A stretch of 36,691 nucleotides of DNA. Origin: Candidatus Udaeobacter sp. (lineage in GTDB: Bacteria > Verrucomicrobiota > Verrucomicrobiia > Chthoniobacterales > UBA10450). The stretch covers positions 1 through 36,691 of the forward strand of contig JAALOD010000019.1 of NCBI GenBank assembly GCA_013372845.1. Reading direction: 5' to 3'. The translations under genes and the position numbers were made by a program. Under the pieces are notes generated by a model. It was not told the DNA's origin. It saw only the letters and a program-made list of their open reading frames with translations, and did not search any database. Positions 6,722-15,016 of the stretch are shown here, piece after piece; the stretch's first letter is position 1, and each line of letters begins with the position of its first letter.

Positions 6722-9454
6722 CTAGCCGTTGAATTTTGCGCGTTGCGCTGCCAGCTCGCGGGCGTATTGCAGTGTGTCGATTGAATCGACATTCTTGTCG
6801 CGCCGGATCGCCTTGATTCTCGGGAAACGCAGTGCCAGTCCACTGGCGTGGCGTGAGCTGGGCTGAATTGAATTGAAAGCGACTTCGAGGATCACGTCCG
6901 GTTTCACTTCGCGATATCGGCCATGGTCTGTGATCGTGTTCTGCATGAAGCGCTCAGTCAGCTCTGCAATCTCCATGTCGGTTAAACCGCTGTAAGCCTT
7001 ACCAATCGGGAGGAGCTTACCAGTAGTTTCATCGCGCACAGCAAATGTGTAATCGCTCAACACATTATTGCGTTTGCCGTGCCCAAACTCGGCACCCACG
7101 ACCACGACATCCAGAGTCGCCAGTTCTTTCTTGAGTTTGAACCAAAACATGCCGCGGTTACCGGGTAGATAGAAACTCTCCGGGTCTTTGATCATTAGCC
7201 CTTCATTTAAGCGCTGCCGCGCCTGTTGAAACGTTTGTTCGATCTCAGCAGCAGAATGTGCAGGCATGACCCTGGCAATTTGAAAATGCGAGGGCAATCG
7301 CACGTTACTCAGATGTCTTCGCCGCTCGTGCAGCGGAGCCTTTAACAATGACCGGCCGTTCAACCAAAGAAGATCGAAGATCACAAACGCGACTGGCACG
7401 TCTGCCGCCGCACGCGCGAACAAATCGGCGCCGTCGTTCCTTCGCCCTAGCCGCTTCTGCAGATCGAAGAAGGTGAGTCCGCGGTCCTTCTCGAAGGCAA
7501 TAATTTCGCCGTCTATGATCAGTTCCTCCTGGAAATTCCTGGCTTCATCGGCCAGCTCCGGGAATTGACCTGTGATACGCCGCAAATCGCGAGAGAAGAT
7601 CTCGACCTGTTGCGCACTGCGGTGCAACTGTGCGCGAATACCGTCGAACTTGTCTTCCAGATAAACGGCAGTCGGCGCGGACGACGCCAGTTCCCGGCTA
7701 GTCCACCCAGCTTCGGCGAACCGTTCCCACACGGCTTCGGCTGTCGGTTCAGCAGTCGCAAGCATGCATTTAATTGGCCGAAAGAGTGACAGCTCCGCAC
7801 GTGCCAGCTCGTTTCGCGAAGCGAGCAGGGCGGTTTGACCAATGTCGCCTAACAACATGTTGGCCTCCCTTACCTGCTCGAGCGAAGCGCCGAATGCTTT
7901 CGCGATCGCCTCCTCGACCAAACCCTCGCGCAATCCGATGCGCAGATCTCCAGTGAGAATCTTAACGACGTACTGACCTTCGCGCGCAGACAATTTTGAG
8001 AATCGATTTCGCAGCAGTTCGGCCTTGGCGATCGGACCGCGTGCACGGTGGAGATTTTCAAACAAGTCGTCCGATTCACGGATGGTGAACGGTTGCGGTG
8101 TCGTTCTTCCATCGAGAACGTCGAACGCGGTTTTCGCTGCATCCCCGTGAGTACTCGCGGCGCGATGAAACTCCGCGTCGCTGATTTTGGTGGCCGCTTG
8201 CAGTGCGCGGAAGATTACGGCCCAGCCGATCTGCAGGGTGCGCGGATCGCTCTGGGCAAACGCTTTGCCGGTGAAGTAGCGTGTCACGATTGGAAGTTGC
8301 TCACTCGTTAGGCAGCGGAGATAATCGGCAAGCAGCCGAATTTTTTCTAGTTTGGCCGGAGTTGCAGCGATGGCTTCACCAACATTCGCGAACCCGAGGA
8401 ATTCGGATGTGGCAGGGCAGCTGGCTCCCGTGCGGAGTTCGGAGCCCGATGCACCAACGGAAGGACCGGCAGGAAGTTGTGCCAGCATAAACTCCATCTG
8501 GTTTTCTTCGCTCAACGCCCAGGCTTCAATGCCGCGTTCGCGCAAATCACGCGCAAACGAAGCAGCGAAACCGTGGAGCGTAAACACGCGTCGCGGCCCT
8601 ACGAGTTCGACATAGCGAAGCAGATCGTTGTAGTCAGCGTGATCGGAAAGTGCAAACGCCGCGTTAACCTGATAGCGATAGATTGCGTTTGGATCGACAG
8701 CCCAGCCACTGATCATCGCGACCCGTTTGCGTCCAATCTTTTCCAACATCTGCGAATGGTTCGCGCTGGGTGGGCAGATCAAAACTTTTCCAGCAACATC
8801 CTTTGGGTTGTAGCGAAGATATTTGCAAAAAGATTGACCAAACTGCTCGTAGATTCGGGTGATCTGATAAACCGAACCGTGGAGCATCGGCGTCAACCCA
8901 GCTCCATCAAGCGAACAGAGAATCTCCTGTGCTTTGCCTAACGAATACCCAAGGAGCACGGGTACTCCACCCTCATCAATTGTTTCCCGGCAGAAAGCAA
9001 TTATTTGGTCGATGACTTGTTCCGCCGGCGGGAATTGATAGCGTGCCAGGCCGAATGTCGTCTCCATGATGAGTGTATCCGCCTTGCGCCACTCGGCTTG
9101 CTCCGCGGATTTACCGGGACGCAGCTTAAAATCGCCGGTGTAAAGCAACGTCTCGTTGCCGGCAAAAAGGAAGCATTGGGCCGAACCAAAGATATGCCCG
9201 GCTGGCAATAGCATAAGGTCGATCCAGTGCACCGTTCGTCTTTCACCGAACGGCAGAATGTGCTCCACGCGGTAGCCTGGCAGCCGGCTTTGCATCAGGC
9301 GTGCTGTCCGCTCGGAAACAATGATTTCCTCGTGTGGTGCAATGTGATCGCTATGCGCGTGCGAGACGAAAGCGAATCGCTTTGCGTCCCACGGATCGAG
9401 CCATAAATCCTGATGGGGCAGATACACCCCGCGCGCATAACGAACTTCAATCAT
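6722..9454 (-). CDS. fusion of MBL-fold DNA exonuclease and ATP-dependent DNA ligase
   Basis: One 910-residue polypeptide carries two enzymes. Residues 1 to about 325 form a metallo-beta-lactamase/beta-CASP exonuclease with the metal motif HAHSDH at 32-37, then PAGHIFGSAQ and YTGDFK, resembling the ligase-associated exonuclease family (TIGR04122). A low-complexity linker (about 325-352, Gly/Ser/Ala/Pro-rich) leads to an ATP-dependent DNA ligase resembling the cisplatin-damage-response ligase family (TIGR04120). Its N-terminal DNA-binding domain is followed by the nucleotidyltransferase core with adenylated Lys602 in EDKFDG, IDGEIIAF, GLMIKDP and FKLKKE, and an OB domain. These enzymes are usually separate adjacent genes with an Lhr-type helicase and a PdeM-like nuclease, neither of which is here. 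The frame is open to 9541; the ATG at 9454 matches the exonuclease N-terminus. Confidence 0.92.
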   Translation of the reverse strand: MIEVRYARGVYLPHQDLWLDPWDAKRFAFVSHAHSDHIAPHEEIIVSERTARLMQSRLPGYRVEHILPFGERRTVHWIDLMLLPAGHIFGSAQCFLFAGNETLLYTGDFKLRPGKSAEQAEWRKADTLIMETTFGLARYQFPPAEQVIDQIIAFCRETIDEGGVPVLLGYSLGKAQEILCSLDGAGLTPMLHGSVYQITRIYEQFGQSFCKYLRYNPKDVAGKVLICPPSANHSQMLEKIGRKRVAMISGWAVDPNAIYRYQVNAAFALSDHADYNDLLRYVELVGPRRVFTLHGFAASFARDLRERGIEAWALSEENQMEFMLAQLPAGPSVGASGSELRTGASCPATSEFLGFANVGEAIAATPAKLEKIRLLADYLRCLTSEQLPIVTRYFTGKAFAQSDPRTLQIGWAVIFRALQAATKISDAEFHRAASTHGDAAKTAFDVLDGRTTPQPFTIRESDDLFENLHRARGPIAKAELLRNRFSKLSAREGQYVVKILTGDLRIGLREGLVEEAIAKAFGASLEQVREANMLLGDIGQTALLASRNELARAELSLFRPIKCMLATAEPTAEAVWERFAEAGWTSRELASSAPTAVYLEDKFDGIRAQLHRSAQQVEIFSRDLRRITGQFPELADEARNFQEELIIDGEIIAFEKDRGLTFFDLQKRLGRRNDGADLFARAAADVPVAFVIFDLLWLNGRSLLKAPLHERRRHLSNVRLPSHFQIARVMPAHSAAEIEQTFQQARQRLNEGLMIKDPESFYLPGNRGMFWFKLKKELATLDVVVVGAEFGHGKRNNVLSDYTFAVRDETTGKLLPIGKAYSGLTDMEIAELTERFMQNTITDHGRYREVKPDVILEVAFNSIQPSSRHASGLALRFPRIKAIRRDKNVDSIDTLQYARELAAQRAKFNG

Positions 9455-9561
9455 AAGTCCGAAATTTACTTTCACATTCGCGTGAGTTCCATAGCAGCGG
9501 AAGAACTGGGATGTACGGTTGCGCGTTGACACCCCAGTCAAAACCAGGCTTTATTAGGTGA

Positions 9562-10164
9562 ATGAGGTTTGCTGCTGCTCTCTTGGCTTTGAGCTCTTTG
9601 ACTGTTGTTGCCCCCAGCCAGGCTGCGCGTGAGCGCGTAGAACCAAGAGTCGTGGAAAAAATCTCACCACTACCGGTGGCGTTAAGCAACGATTTCGAGT
9701 TTCGAAAAACGAAGCTCTTCTTCTTGAGCGATAAACCGCCAAAACCAGGGCAGGGCGGCGGCGCTCGGCAGACGACAAGCACGCTTGGCGGAAAATCGAA
9801 TTCGCCGAGCCAGAGAACGGCGACAATGCAGGATGCTCCCATTACTTTTGAGCGCCAGTATCGGATGTTTGGGGCGGTAACGGCACTCGATCAACGTCAG
9901 CGTTTCGGCAATTACCTCGATTTCTACTGGAGGGCCAAGCGCCCTTCCGATGTCACAGTGCGTTTGGAATATCGCCAGGAGAAACTGCACGAGCACGTGC
10001 AGGCGCAGGAGATTTCATATCGAAATGTGCGCGGCACTCATAAGACAGAATTCAAAGTCATTGGAGACGACTATTTGGACGATGGTCGCGTAATCGCATG
10101 GCGGTGTCTGTTAATCGAAAACGGTCGGATCGTAGCGGAAAATCGCTCCTTCATGTGGGAGTGA
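9562..10164 (+). CDS. secreted protein of unknown function
   Basis: This 200-residue protein has a signal peptide (residues 1-21, ending SQAA), a poorly conserved-looking central linker rich in Gly/Ser/Pro (about 55-90), and a compact C-terminal domain (about 93-200). The domain contains FERQYRMFGAV, YLDFYWRAKRPSDVTVRLEY and IAWRCLLIENGRIVAENRSF, which suggests beta-strands. I do not recognise a named family. An SD-like AGGTG lies just before the ATG. The gene is divergent from the exonuclease-ligase gene with a 107-nt spacer, so both promoters must lie in that spacer. Confidence 0.8.
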   Translation: MRFAAALLALSSLTVVAPSQAARERVEPRVVEKISPLPVALSNDFEFRKTKLFFLSDKPPKPGQGGGARQTTSTLGGKSNSPSQRTATMQDAPITFERQYRMFGAVTALDQRQRFGNYLDFYWRAKRPSDVTVRLEYRQEKLHEHVQAQEISYRNVRGTHKTEFKVIGDDYLDDGRVIAWRCLLIENGRIVAENRSFMWE

Positions 10165-10269
10165 GATCCAGCGGGCGCGTCTCACCCCCTCCGCTAATGT
10201 TGCCTGATGCGGCCTGTCGTGCTCCGGATTCCGAATCATTTTCTGACGTTTTCTCCAGTCTGGCAAGCA

Positions 10270-10299
10270 TTGACAGCATGGCTTCCGGGCTGGTATCTT
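10270..10299 (+). promoter_or_regulatory. candidate sigma70-type promoter for the STAS-dnaJ run
   Basis: A perfect -35 hexamer TTGACA (10270-10275) is followed after 18 nt by TATCTT (10294-10299, 4/6 match). Transcription would begin around 10306, only a few nucleotides before the GTG start at 10313, so the mRNA could be almost leaderless. This is a sequence match only. Confidence 0.4.
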
Positions 10300-10312
10300 T
10301 TAAGTAGTAACT

Positions 10313-10828
10313 GTGGATTCATCTATTCAAGTCGGGGTGAGCGGCCCAACCGTATGGGTGAAAGTGGAGGGGAAAGGTAGTTTCCTCAACAGCGGCAATC
10401 TCAAAGAGTTCGCGCGTGAGATGTTGGACCGCGGTTATCGCGAATTTGTGGTGGACTTGGCGGATTGCGCCATGATGGATTCCACATTCATGGGAACGAT
10501 GGCCAGCGTGGCACTTCGATTGAAGGAGCTAGGGCATGGACATCTTCATATCGTTCACTGTGGAAACCGCAGCCAGGAGCTTCTCTCCGGGTTGGGCTTG
10601 GATCAGATATTCGATATTCGTGGTAATGGTGCCAGTCCCCCTGACTGCGGAGCCCTTGAGCGAGCCCCTGCAGTCCGGTCGCCTGCGGATAGGAAAAAGG
10701 AACAAACGGAGACGATGCTGGAAGCGCATGAGGCGCTTTGCGAGGCCGCGCCGGAAAATATCCTTCGCTTTAAAGACGTTCTCGATTTCTTAAGACAAGA
10801 CCTTCATCACGAGACGCCTTCGAAGTAA
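10313..10828 (+). CDS. STAS-domain anti-anti-sigma factor
   Basis: This 171-residue protein starts at a GTG. Residues about 5-105 form a STAS domain of the SpoIIAA/RsbV type, with the phosphorylatable Ser57 (or Thr58) in the conserved context DCAMMDSTFMG. A C-terminal extension of about 60 residues (Lys/Glu-rich, then FKDVLDFLRQDL) is not part of the usual domain. In partner switching, the unphosphorylated STAS protein sequesters an anti-sigma kinase, and a PP2C phosphatase resets it. The PP2C gene lies 12 nt downstream, which strongly suggests they work together. No RsbW-like kinase is encoded in the window. Confidence 0.88.
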   Translation: MDSSIQVGVSGPTVWVKVEGKGSFLNSGNLKEFAREMLDRGYREFVVDLADCAMMDSTFMGTMASVALRLKELGHGHLHIVHCGNRSQELLSGLGLDQIFDIRGNGASPPDCGALERAPAVRSPADRKKEQTETMLEAHEALCEAAPENILRFKDVLDFLRQDLHHETPSK

Positions 10829-10840
10829 GCTGGCCCTTGC

Positions 10841-12280
10841 ATGATGTGGCCGACTCTTCTTCTCGGACTGCTTGTCGCGTCTGTCGCCGGATGGATTATT
10901 ACCGCTTGGTTTCAGTTACGGCGGATTCGAAGGCTGGAGCGCTCTCATGAAGAAATTCAGGTCGAGGAAACGCTTGTCTTCGATTTTTTGCACGGCCTCG
11001 GCGAGGCTTTCCAGGAAACGATTCGGCCTCAGGAGTTGCACCGGCTCATCGTCGAAGGCGCTACGCGTGTTCTGGACGCGCACGGCGGCGCGCTTTACGT
11101 GACCGATCGAACAGGCGGGAAACTTACTCCAGCGTTTATCTCCAAGGGCTGTCCGCCGCTGGTGGACGTTCCCCCAAATATCTTGCAACAAGCGGCGGCC
11201 GCTCCGATCGCGCTCGAGAGTTTTCTACGGTTGCACACGATCAGCCCGGGTCAGGGGCTCATTGGACGGGTCTGGCAGACAGGACAGTCCGTCTGCATCG
11301 CCGGATTTTCCGAGGCGCCGGAACTGGCAAAATTGCGTGGTAGCGCGTTCGGCAGCGCGTCGATCATGGCCGCGTCACTTCGGTATGGAAACCAGGACTT
11401 GGGCGTTCTGGCGCTGGCGCAGGGCCCGGCGGGCCAACCTTTTTCGCAGGGAGACTTCGTCGTTTTTAAATCGATCGCCGAACAATCTGCTTTTGCGCTC
11501 TACAACGCCATCATTTATTCCATGGCGAACGAAAAGAAGCGACTTGATCACGATCTCGAGATTGCGCGGGATATTCAGCGTATCCTCCTTCCATCGGAAG
11601 CGCCGGCCATTAAGGGCTTTCAAATTAGCGGCATTAATTCGCCCGCCCGGCAGGTGAGCGGTGATTATTTCGATTACATTCAGGTAGATGAAGAACGGCT
11701 GGGCGTGGCCATCGCAGATGTGTCAGGCAAGGGCGTCCCGGCGTCGCTTATCATGGCGATTTGCCGCAGCGTTTTGCGCGCGGAGGCGGCGCGCAATCCG
11801 TCTCCAGCCGATGTTTTGCGAAAGGTGAACCGCCAGCTTTACCCCGATATCAAGGAAGACATGTTCATCAGCATGGCCTATCTGATTCTAAATCACCAAC
11901 GCGACGGGGTCACGCTGGCGCGCGCCGGACACGATGCTCCTTTGCTTTACAAGCGACAGTCACAAACTGTTACACCAATAAAGCCGCCGGGAATGGTCGT
12001 GGGCATTGACAGTGGAAACGTGTTCGATAGGCTTACAGTCGATTTCGCCGTCCCGCTCGAGCGCGATGACTGCCTCGTTCTCTATACCGATGGCGTGACC
12101 GAAACGCTTAATGCCGAGGGAGACGAGTTCGGCCTCGATCGCATGATGCAGTCGGTGCGCGCCAGCGCGATTGATGGGGCCCAAACAATTGTAAGAAAGA
12201 TCATCGAGGACGTTCGCGACTTTACCGGGTCGGTTCCTCAAAACGACGACATCACTTTGATTGCCATTCGTAAAACATGA
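10841..12280 (+). CDS. membrane-anchored GAF and SpoIIE-type PP2C phosphatase (RsbU-like)
   Basis: The 479-residue protein has one N-terminal transmembrane helix (about residues 4-24), a GAF sensory domain (about 50-225) and a C-terminal PP2C phosphatase of the RsbU/SpoIIE group (about 240-478). The phosphatase motifs are QVSGDYFDY, IADVSGKGVPASL, ARAGHDAPLL, YTDGVTE and QNDDITLIAIR, so the metal-binding aspartates are present. The expected role is dephosphorylation of the STAS protein encoded directly upstream, in response to a signal sensed by GAF. Its last codons overlap the grpE start, so phosphatase and chaperone synthesis are probably coupled. Either of two adjacent ATGs (10841, 10844) could start it. 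Confidence 0.92.
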   Translation: MMWPTLLLGLLVASVAGWIITAWFQLRRIRRLERSHEEIQVEETLVFDFLHGLGEAFQETIRPQELHRLIVEGATRVLDAHGGALYVTDRTGGKLTPAFISKGCPPLVDVPPNILQQAAAAPIALESFLRLHTISPGQGLIGRVWQTGQSVCIAGFSEAPELAKLRGSAFGSASIMAASLRYGNQDLGVLALAQGPAGQPFSQGDFVVFKSIAEQSAFALYNAIIYSMANEKKRLDHDLEIARDIQRILLPSEAPAIKGFQISGINSPARQVSGDYFDYIQVDEERLGVAIADVSGKGVPASLIMAICRSVLRAEAARNPSPADVLRKVNRQLYPDIKEDMFISMAYLILNHQRDGVTLARAGHDAPLLYKRQSQTVTPIKPPGMVVGIDSGNVFDRLTVDFAVPLERDDCLVLYTDGVTETLNAEGDEFGLDRMMQSVRASAIDGAQTIVRKIIEDVRDFTGSVPQNDDITLIAIRKT

Positions 12281-12849
12281 AAAAAATTCCTGTTACCGAA
12301 CAAAATAAACAAATGAAACAATCCGTGGCGGCGGATTCGAACCCTTCATCTGTGGCGCGCGGGGCCGATGCCGCGCAAGAAGAAGCAGAAGATCCAATGG
12401 CCGGCTTGCAAGGCGACCTCGACCGGTTTCGCGATCTCGCGTTGCGGAGTCAGGCCGACTTCGAGAATTTCAAGAAACGTTCCGCGCGCGAAAAGGAAGA
12501 AGCGATCAAATATGCCAACAGCTCTTTGCTGGAGCGCTTGGTGGGAATCATTGACAATTTTGAGCTCGGCCTTGCGGCAGCAAAAGAGCAAGGCGCGGAC
12601 TCTCCTATTTATTCCGGAATGGTTCTCGTCCAAAAACAACTCAACGACTTGCTGGCTGAAAATGGACTGCAACCGATCGAGGCTGAGGGGAAAACGTTCG
12701 ACCCGAACGTGCACGAAGCAATCGCTCATGAGCCGAGTGATCGAGTTCCCGAAGAAAGTGTGGTGCGCCAGACCCGGCGCGGTTACCGGTTGAAGGACCG
12801 TTTGCTGCGGCCTGCGAAAGTGGTTGTTTCCAGTGGCCCAGCAAAGTAG
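12277..12849 (+). CDS. grpE: nucleotide exchange factor GrpE
   Basis: GrpE releases ADP from DnaK in the Hsp70 cycle in the cytoplasm. The 190-residue protein has a disordered acidic N-terminus, a long coiled coil beginning near residue 45 (LDRFRDLALRSQADFENFKKR, matching the family consensus) and the C-terminal beta-wing with FDPNVHEAIAHEPS, ending in RRGYRLKDRLLRPAKVVVS. The ATG overlaps the stop of the upstream phosphatase gene in an ATGA arrangement, implying translational coupling; a second in-frame ATG at codon 13 is an alternative. dnaJ follows after 97 nt. No dnaK or hrcA is in the window, and I see no CIRCE element. Confidence 0.95.
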   Translation: MKKIPVTEQNKQMKQSVAADSNPSSVARGADAAQEEAEDPMAGLQGDLDRFRDLALRSQADFENFKKRSAREKEEAIKYANSSLLERLVGIIDNFELGLAAAKEQGADSPIYSGMVLVQKQLNDLLAENGLQPIEAEGKTFDPNVHEAIAHEPSDRVPEESVVRQTRRGYRLKDRLLRPAKVVVSSGPAK

Positions 12850-12860
12850 CTCTGGAACTC

Positions 12861-12896
12861 CTCCTGCTCTTGCTCGTGCTTTTACTCTTGCTCTTG
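12861..12896 (+). repeat. 6-nt tandem array in the grpE-dnaJ spacer
   Basis: Six hexamers related to CTCTTG run head to tail: CTCCTG, CTCTTG, CTCGTG, CTTTTA, CTCTTG, CTCTTG. The array starts 12 nt after the grpE stop and ends 50 nt before the dnaJ ATG. It has no coding potential in context. Confidence 0.6.
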
Positions 12897-12946
12897 TCGA
12901 TCTATCGAGCCGGAGCATCAGCGTGAGTGAGAGTAGGATTTAGAAA

Positions 12947-14086
12947 ATGGCTACTGAAAAACGCGATTACTACGAAGTTCTGGGCGTTGAGCGAGGCGCC
13001 ACCGATGAGGAGATCAAACGCGCCTATCGCAAGCTGGCGGTCAAGTTTCATCCAGATAAGAATCCGGACGACCCGCACGCTGAGGAAAAGTTTAAGGAGT
13101 TAGGCGAAGCGTATGATGTCTTGATCGATCCCAACAAACGCGCTGCCTACGATCGCTTTGGCCACGCGGCGTTTGCGCCAGGTGGCGCTGGCTTCGGCGG
13201 CGGCGTTTTCCACGATCCGTTCGAGATTTTCCGAGAGGTGTTCGGAGGCGGCGGATTCGGCGGCGGAATTTTCGAGACATTCTTCGGAGGCGGCGAACGT
13301 GCAGAAGATCGGAGGCGCGGATCCGATTTGCGTTACGACATGCAGATCAAACTCGAGGAGGCAGCTTTTGGCGCAGAGAAAGAGATTGAGATCGCGAAAC
13401 TCGACACTTGCGACAAATGCAAGGGCAGCGGCGCAGAACCAGGCTCGCGCACGATTACGTGTTCTACATGTGGCGGCCGTGGACAGGTGATTAGTTCCCG
13501 CGGATTTTTTCACGTTTCGCAGACGTGTCCTCACTGCCGCGGTGCTGGTGAAGTCGTTGAGAAACCGTGTCAGAAATGCCGGGGCGAAGGGCGCGTGGAA
13601 AAATTGAGCCGCGTTAAACTGAAAATACCGGCTGGAATCGGGGAGGGCTCGCGGTTGCGCTCGTTAGGCAACGGAGAGGCGGGCACACGCGGCGGTCCTC
13701 CGGGCGACCTTTATGTCGTCATACACATTAAGGAGCATAAGATTTTTCAGCGCGAAGGCGATGATCTGTATTGTGAAGTACCGATCCCTTTTTCTGTTGC
13801 GACCTTGGGCGGCGAGATTGATTTGCCGACTCTTGAAGGCAGGGCGCACCTGAAAGTGCCCTCCGGCACGCAAAGCGGGCAAATCTTTAAACTACGAAGT
13901 AAAGGGATTGCAAACGTCAACGGGCGCGGGCGTGGCGATTTGTTCGCACGTTTAATTGTCGAAGTGCCATCGCGCCTAAACGCGCAACAACGTCGCAAGC
14001 TTGAGGAATTCGCAGCGCTTTGCGGTGACGAAAATACGCCTCTGCGCAAGAGTTTTTTCGAACGCGCGAAGGAATTTTTCAAATAG
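12947..14086 (+). CDS. dnaJ: chaperone DnaJ (Hsp40)
   Basis: DnaJ stimulates DnaK ATPase activity and delivers unfolded clients. The 379-residue protein has all domains: J domain (1-70) with HPD at 35-37, a Gly/Phe-rich region (about 75-115, repeated GGGFGGG-like units), a zinc-finger domain starting at Cys155 with four CxxCxGxG repeats ([32 protein letters not shown]), and the C-terminal substrate-binding domains. It is a normal type-I DnaJ in length and content. A possible SD (AGGA) lies 11 nt before the ATG. The gene continues the run from STAS and phosphatase through grpE, and the lyase-like gene starts only 14 nt downstream. Confidence 0.97.
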   Translation: MATEKRDYYEVLGVERGATDEEIKRAYRKLAVKFHPDKNPDDPHAEEKFKELGEAYDVLIDPNKRAAYDRFGHAAFAPGGAGFGGGVFHDPFEIFREVFGGGGFGGGIFETFFGGGERAEDRRRGSDLRYDMQIKLEEAAFGAEKEIEIAKLDTCDKCKGSGAEPGSRTITCSTCGGRGQVISSRGFFHVSQTCPHCRGAGEVVEKPCQKCRGEGRVEKLSRVKLKIPAGIGEGSRLRSLGNGEAGTRGGPPGDLYVVIHIKEHKIFQREGDDLYCEVPIPFSVATLGGEIDLPTLEGRAHLKVPSGTQSGQIFKLRSKGIANVNGRGRGDLFARLIVEVPSRLNAQQRRKLEEFAALCGDENTPLRKSFFERAKEFFK

Positions 14087-14100
14087 GCCCCGGTGTCTCT

Positions 14101-14964
14101 GTGTTTCACAATGCTGTCAAACTGATCGAGTGTCCGCGTGACGCGTGGCAGGGTCTCAAGCGACAAATCCCAACGAAACTTAAGGCGCGTTACCTTCGTG
14201 CTTTGATCGCTGCAGGCTTTAAGCACATCGATGCTGTAAGCTTTGTTTCTCCCAAAGCTGTTCCACAGATGGCCGGTAGCGAGAAGGTCCTTGAGCAACT
14301 CGAGGTGCCAGGCAATGTTGAAATCATCGGCATCGTGGTAAACGAGAAGGGAGTCGACCGTGCCATTGCAACCGGAGCTGTTACGACTCTGGGCTATCCT
14401 TTTTCCATTTCTGAGACATTCCTGCGCAAAAATCAAAACCAAACATTCGAAGACTCATACAAAGCGTTGGAATCGATTAAGACAAGAGCTGATGCAACCG
14501 GGCTGGCCATGGTCGTTTATATTTCGATGGCGTTCGGAAATCCGTACCGCGACCAGTGGGATGAAAACGAGCTGCGCCAGGCGGTAGGGAAACTGGCGGC
14601 GCTCGGCGTCCGATCAATTTCGCTGGCTGACACCGTGGGCGTTGCTGGCCCTGATCTGATTCGCCGTGTGGTACAATCGATCACGAACCAGTACGCCGAT
14701 TACGATATTGGCGTGCATCTTCACAGCGCGCCAGGGGAAGCCGCGACCAAAGTGCTCGCTGCCTACGATGCAGGGTGTCGGCGAATCGATTCGGCCATCG
14801 GTGGTCTTGGAGGATGCCCCTTCGCGCAGGACGCGCTGGTCGGAAACATTCCCACCGAGAGCGTAATTGCAGCGCTTCAAGAGCGCGGGATAGAACTGCC
14901 GATAAGCCAATCGCTGACGGATGTGCTGGCGATGAATTCGCTCATCGCCTCCGACTACCAGTAA
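14101..14964 (+). CDS. hydroxymethylglutaryl-CoA lyase family protein
   Basis: This 287-residue TIM-barrel enzyme belongs to the HMGL/DRE-TIM metallolyase family; true HMG-CoA lyase cleaves HMG-CoA to acetyl-CoA and acetoacetate in leucine catabolism. The metal ligands and catalytic residues are present: Asp in ECPRDAW near residue 14, His206 and His208 in GVHLHSAPG, Cys239 in the signature GLGGCPFA, and Asn249. The first beta-strand segment (PRDAWQGLKRQIPT) and HSA in place of the usual HDT differ from well-studied lyases, so a related acyl-CoA substrate is possible. It starts at GTG, 14 nt after dnaJ, which is an unusual neighbour for this enzyme. No other leucine-degradation gene is in the window. 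Confidence 0.85.
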   Translation: MFHNAVKLIECPRDAWQGLKRQIPTKLKARYLRALIAAGFKHIDAVSFVSPKAVPQMAGSEKVLEQLEVPGNVEIIGIVVNEKGVDRAIATGAVTTLGYPFSISETFLRKNQNQTFEDSYKALESIKTRADATGLAMVVYISMAFGNPYRDQWDENELRQAVGKLAALGVRSISLADTVGVAGPDLIRRVVQSITNQYADYDIGVHLHSAPGEAATKVLAAYDAGCRRIDSAIGGLGGCPFAQDALVGNIPTESVIAALQERGIELPISQSLTDVLAMNSLIASDYQ

Positions 14965-14980
14965 GGAAATCAGGTTGCTT

Positions 14981-15016
14981 GTCCCATCGGTCCTATTAGT
15001 CCTATAGGTCACATGC
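14981..15016 (+). repeat. 9-nt tandem array overlapping the rsmE start
   Basis: Four 9-mers run in phase: GTCCCATCG, GTCCTATTA, GTCCTATAG, GTCACATGC. The last unit contains the rsmE ATG (15013-15015). A related array in the opposite sense lies at 17795-17830. Confidence 0.6.

Noticed and set aside
9455-9541. 29-residue extension of the exonuclease-ligase
   Set aside because: The sequence before MIEVRYARG does not resemble the family N-terminus and would take up most of the divergent spacer.
12180-12300. CIRCE-type HrcA operator near grpE
   Set aside because: No TTAGCACTC/GAGTGCTAA inverted pair is present; grpE starts inside the upstream gene.
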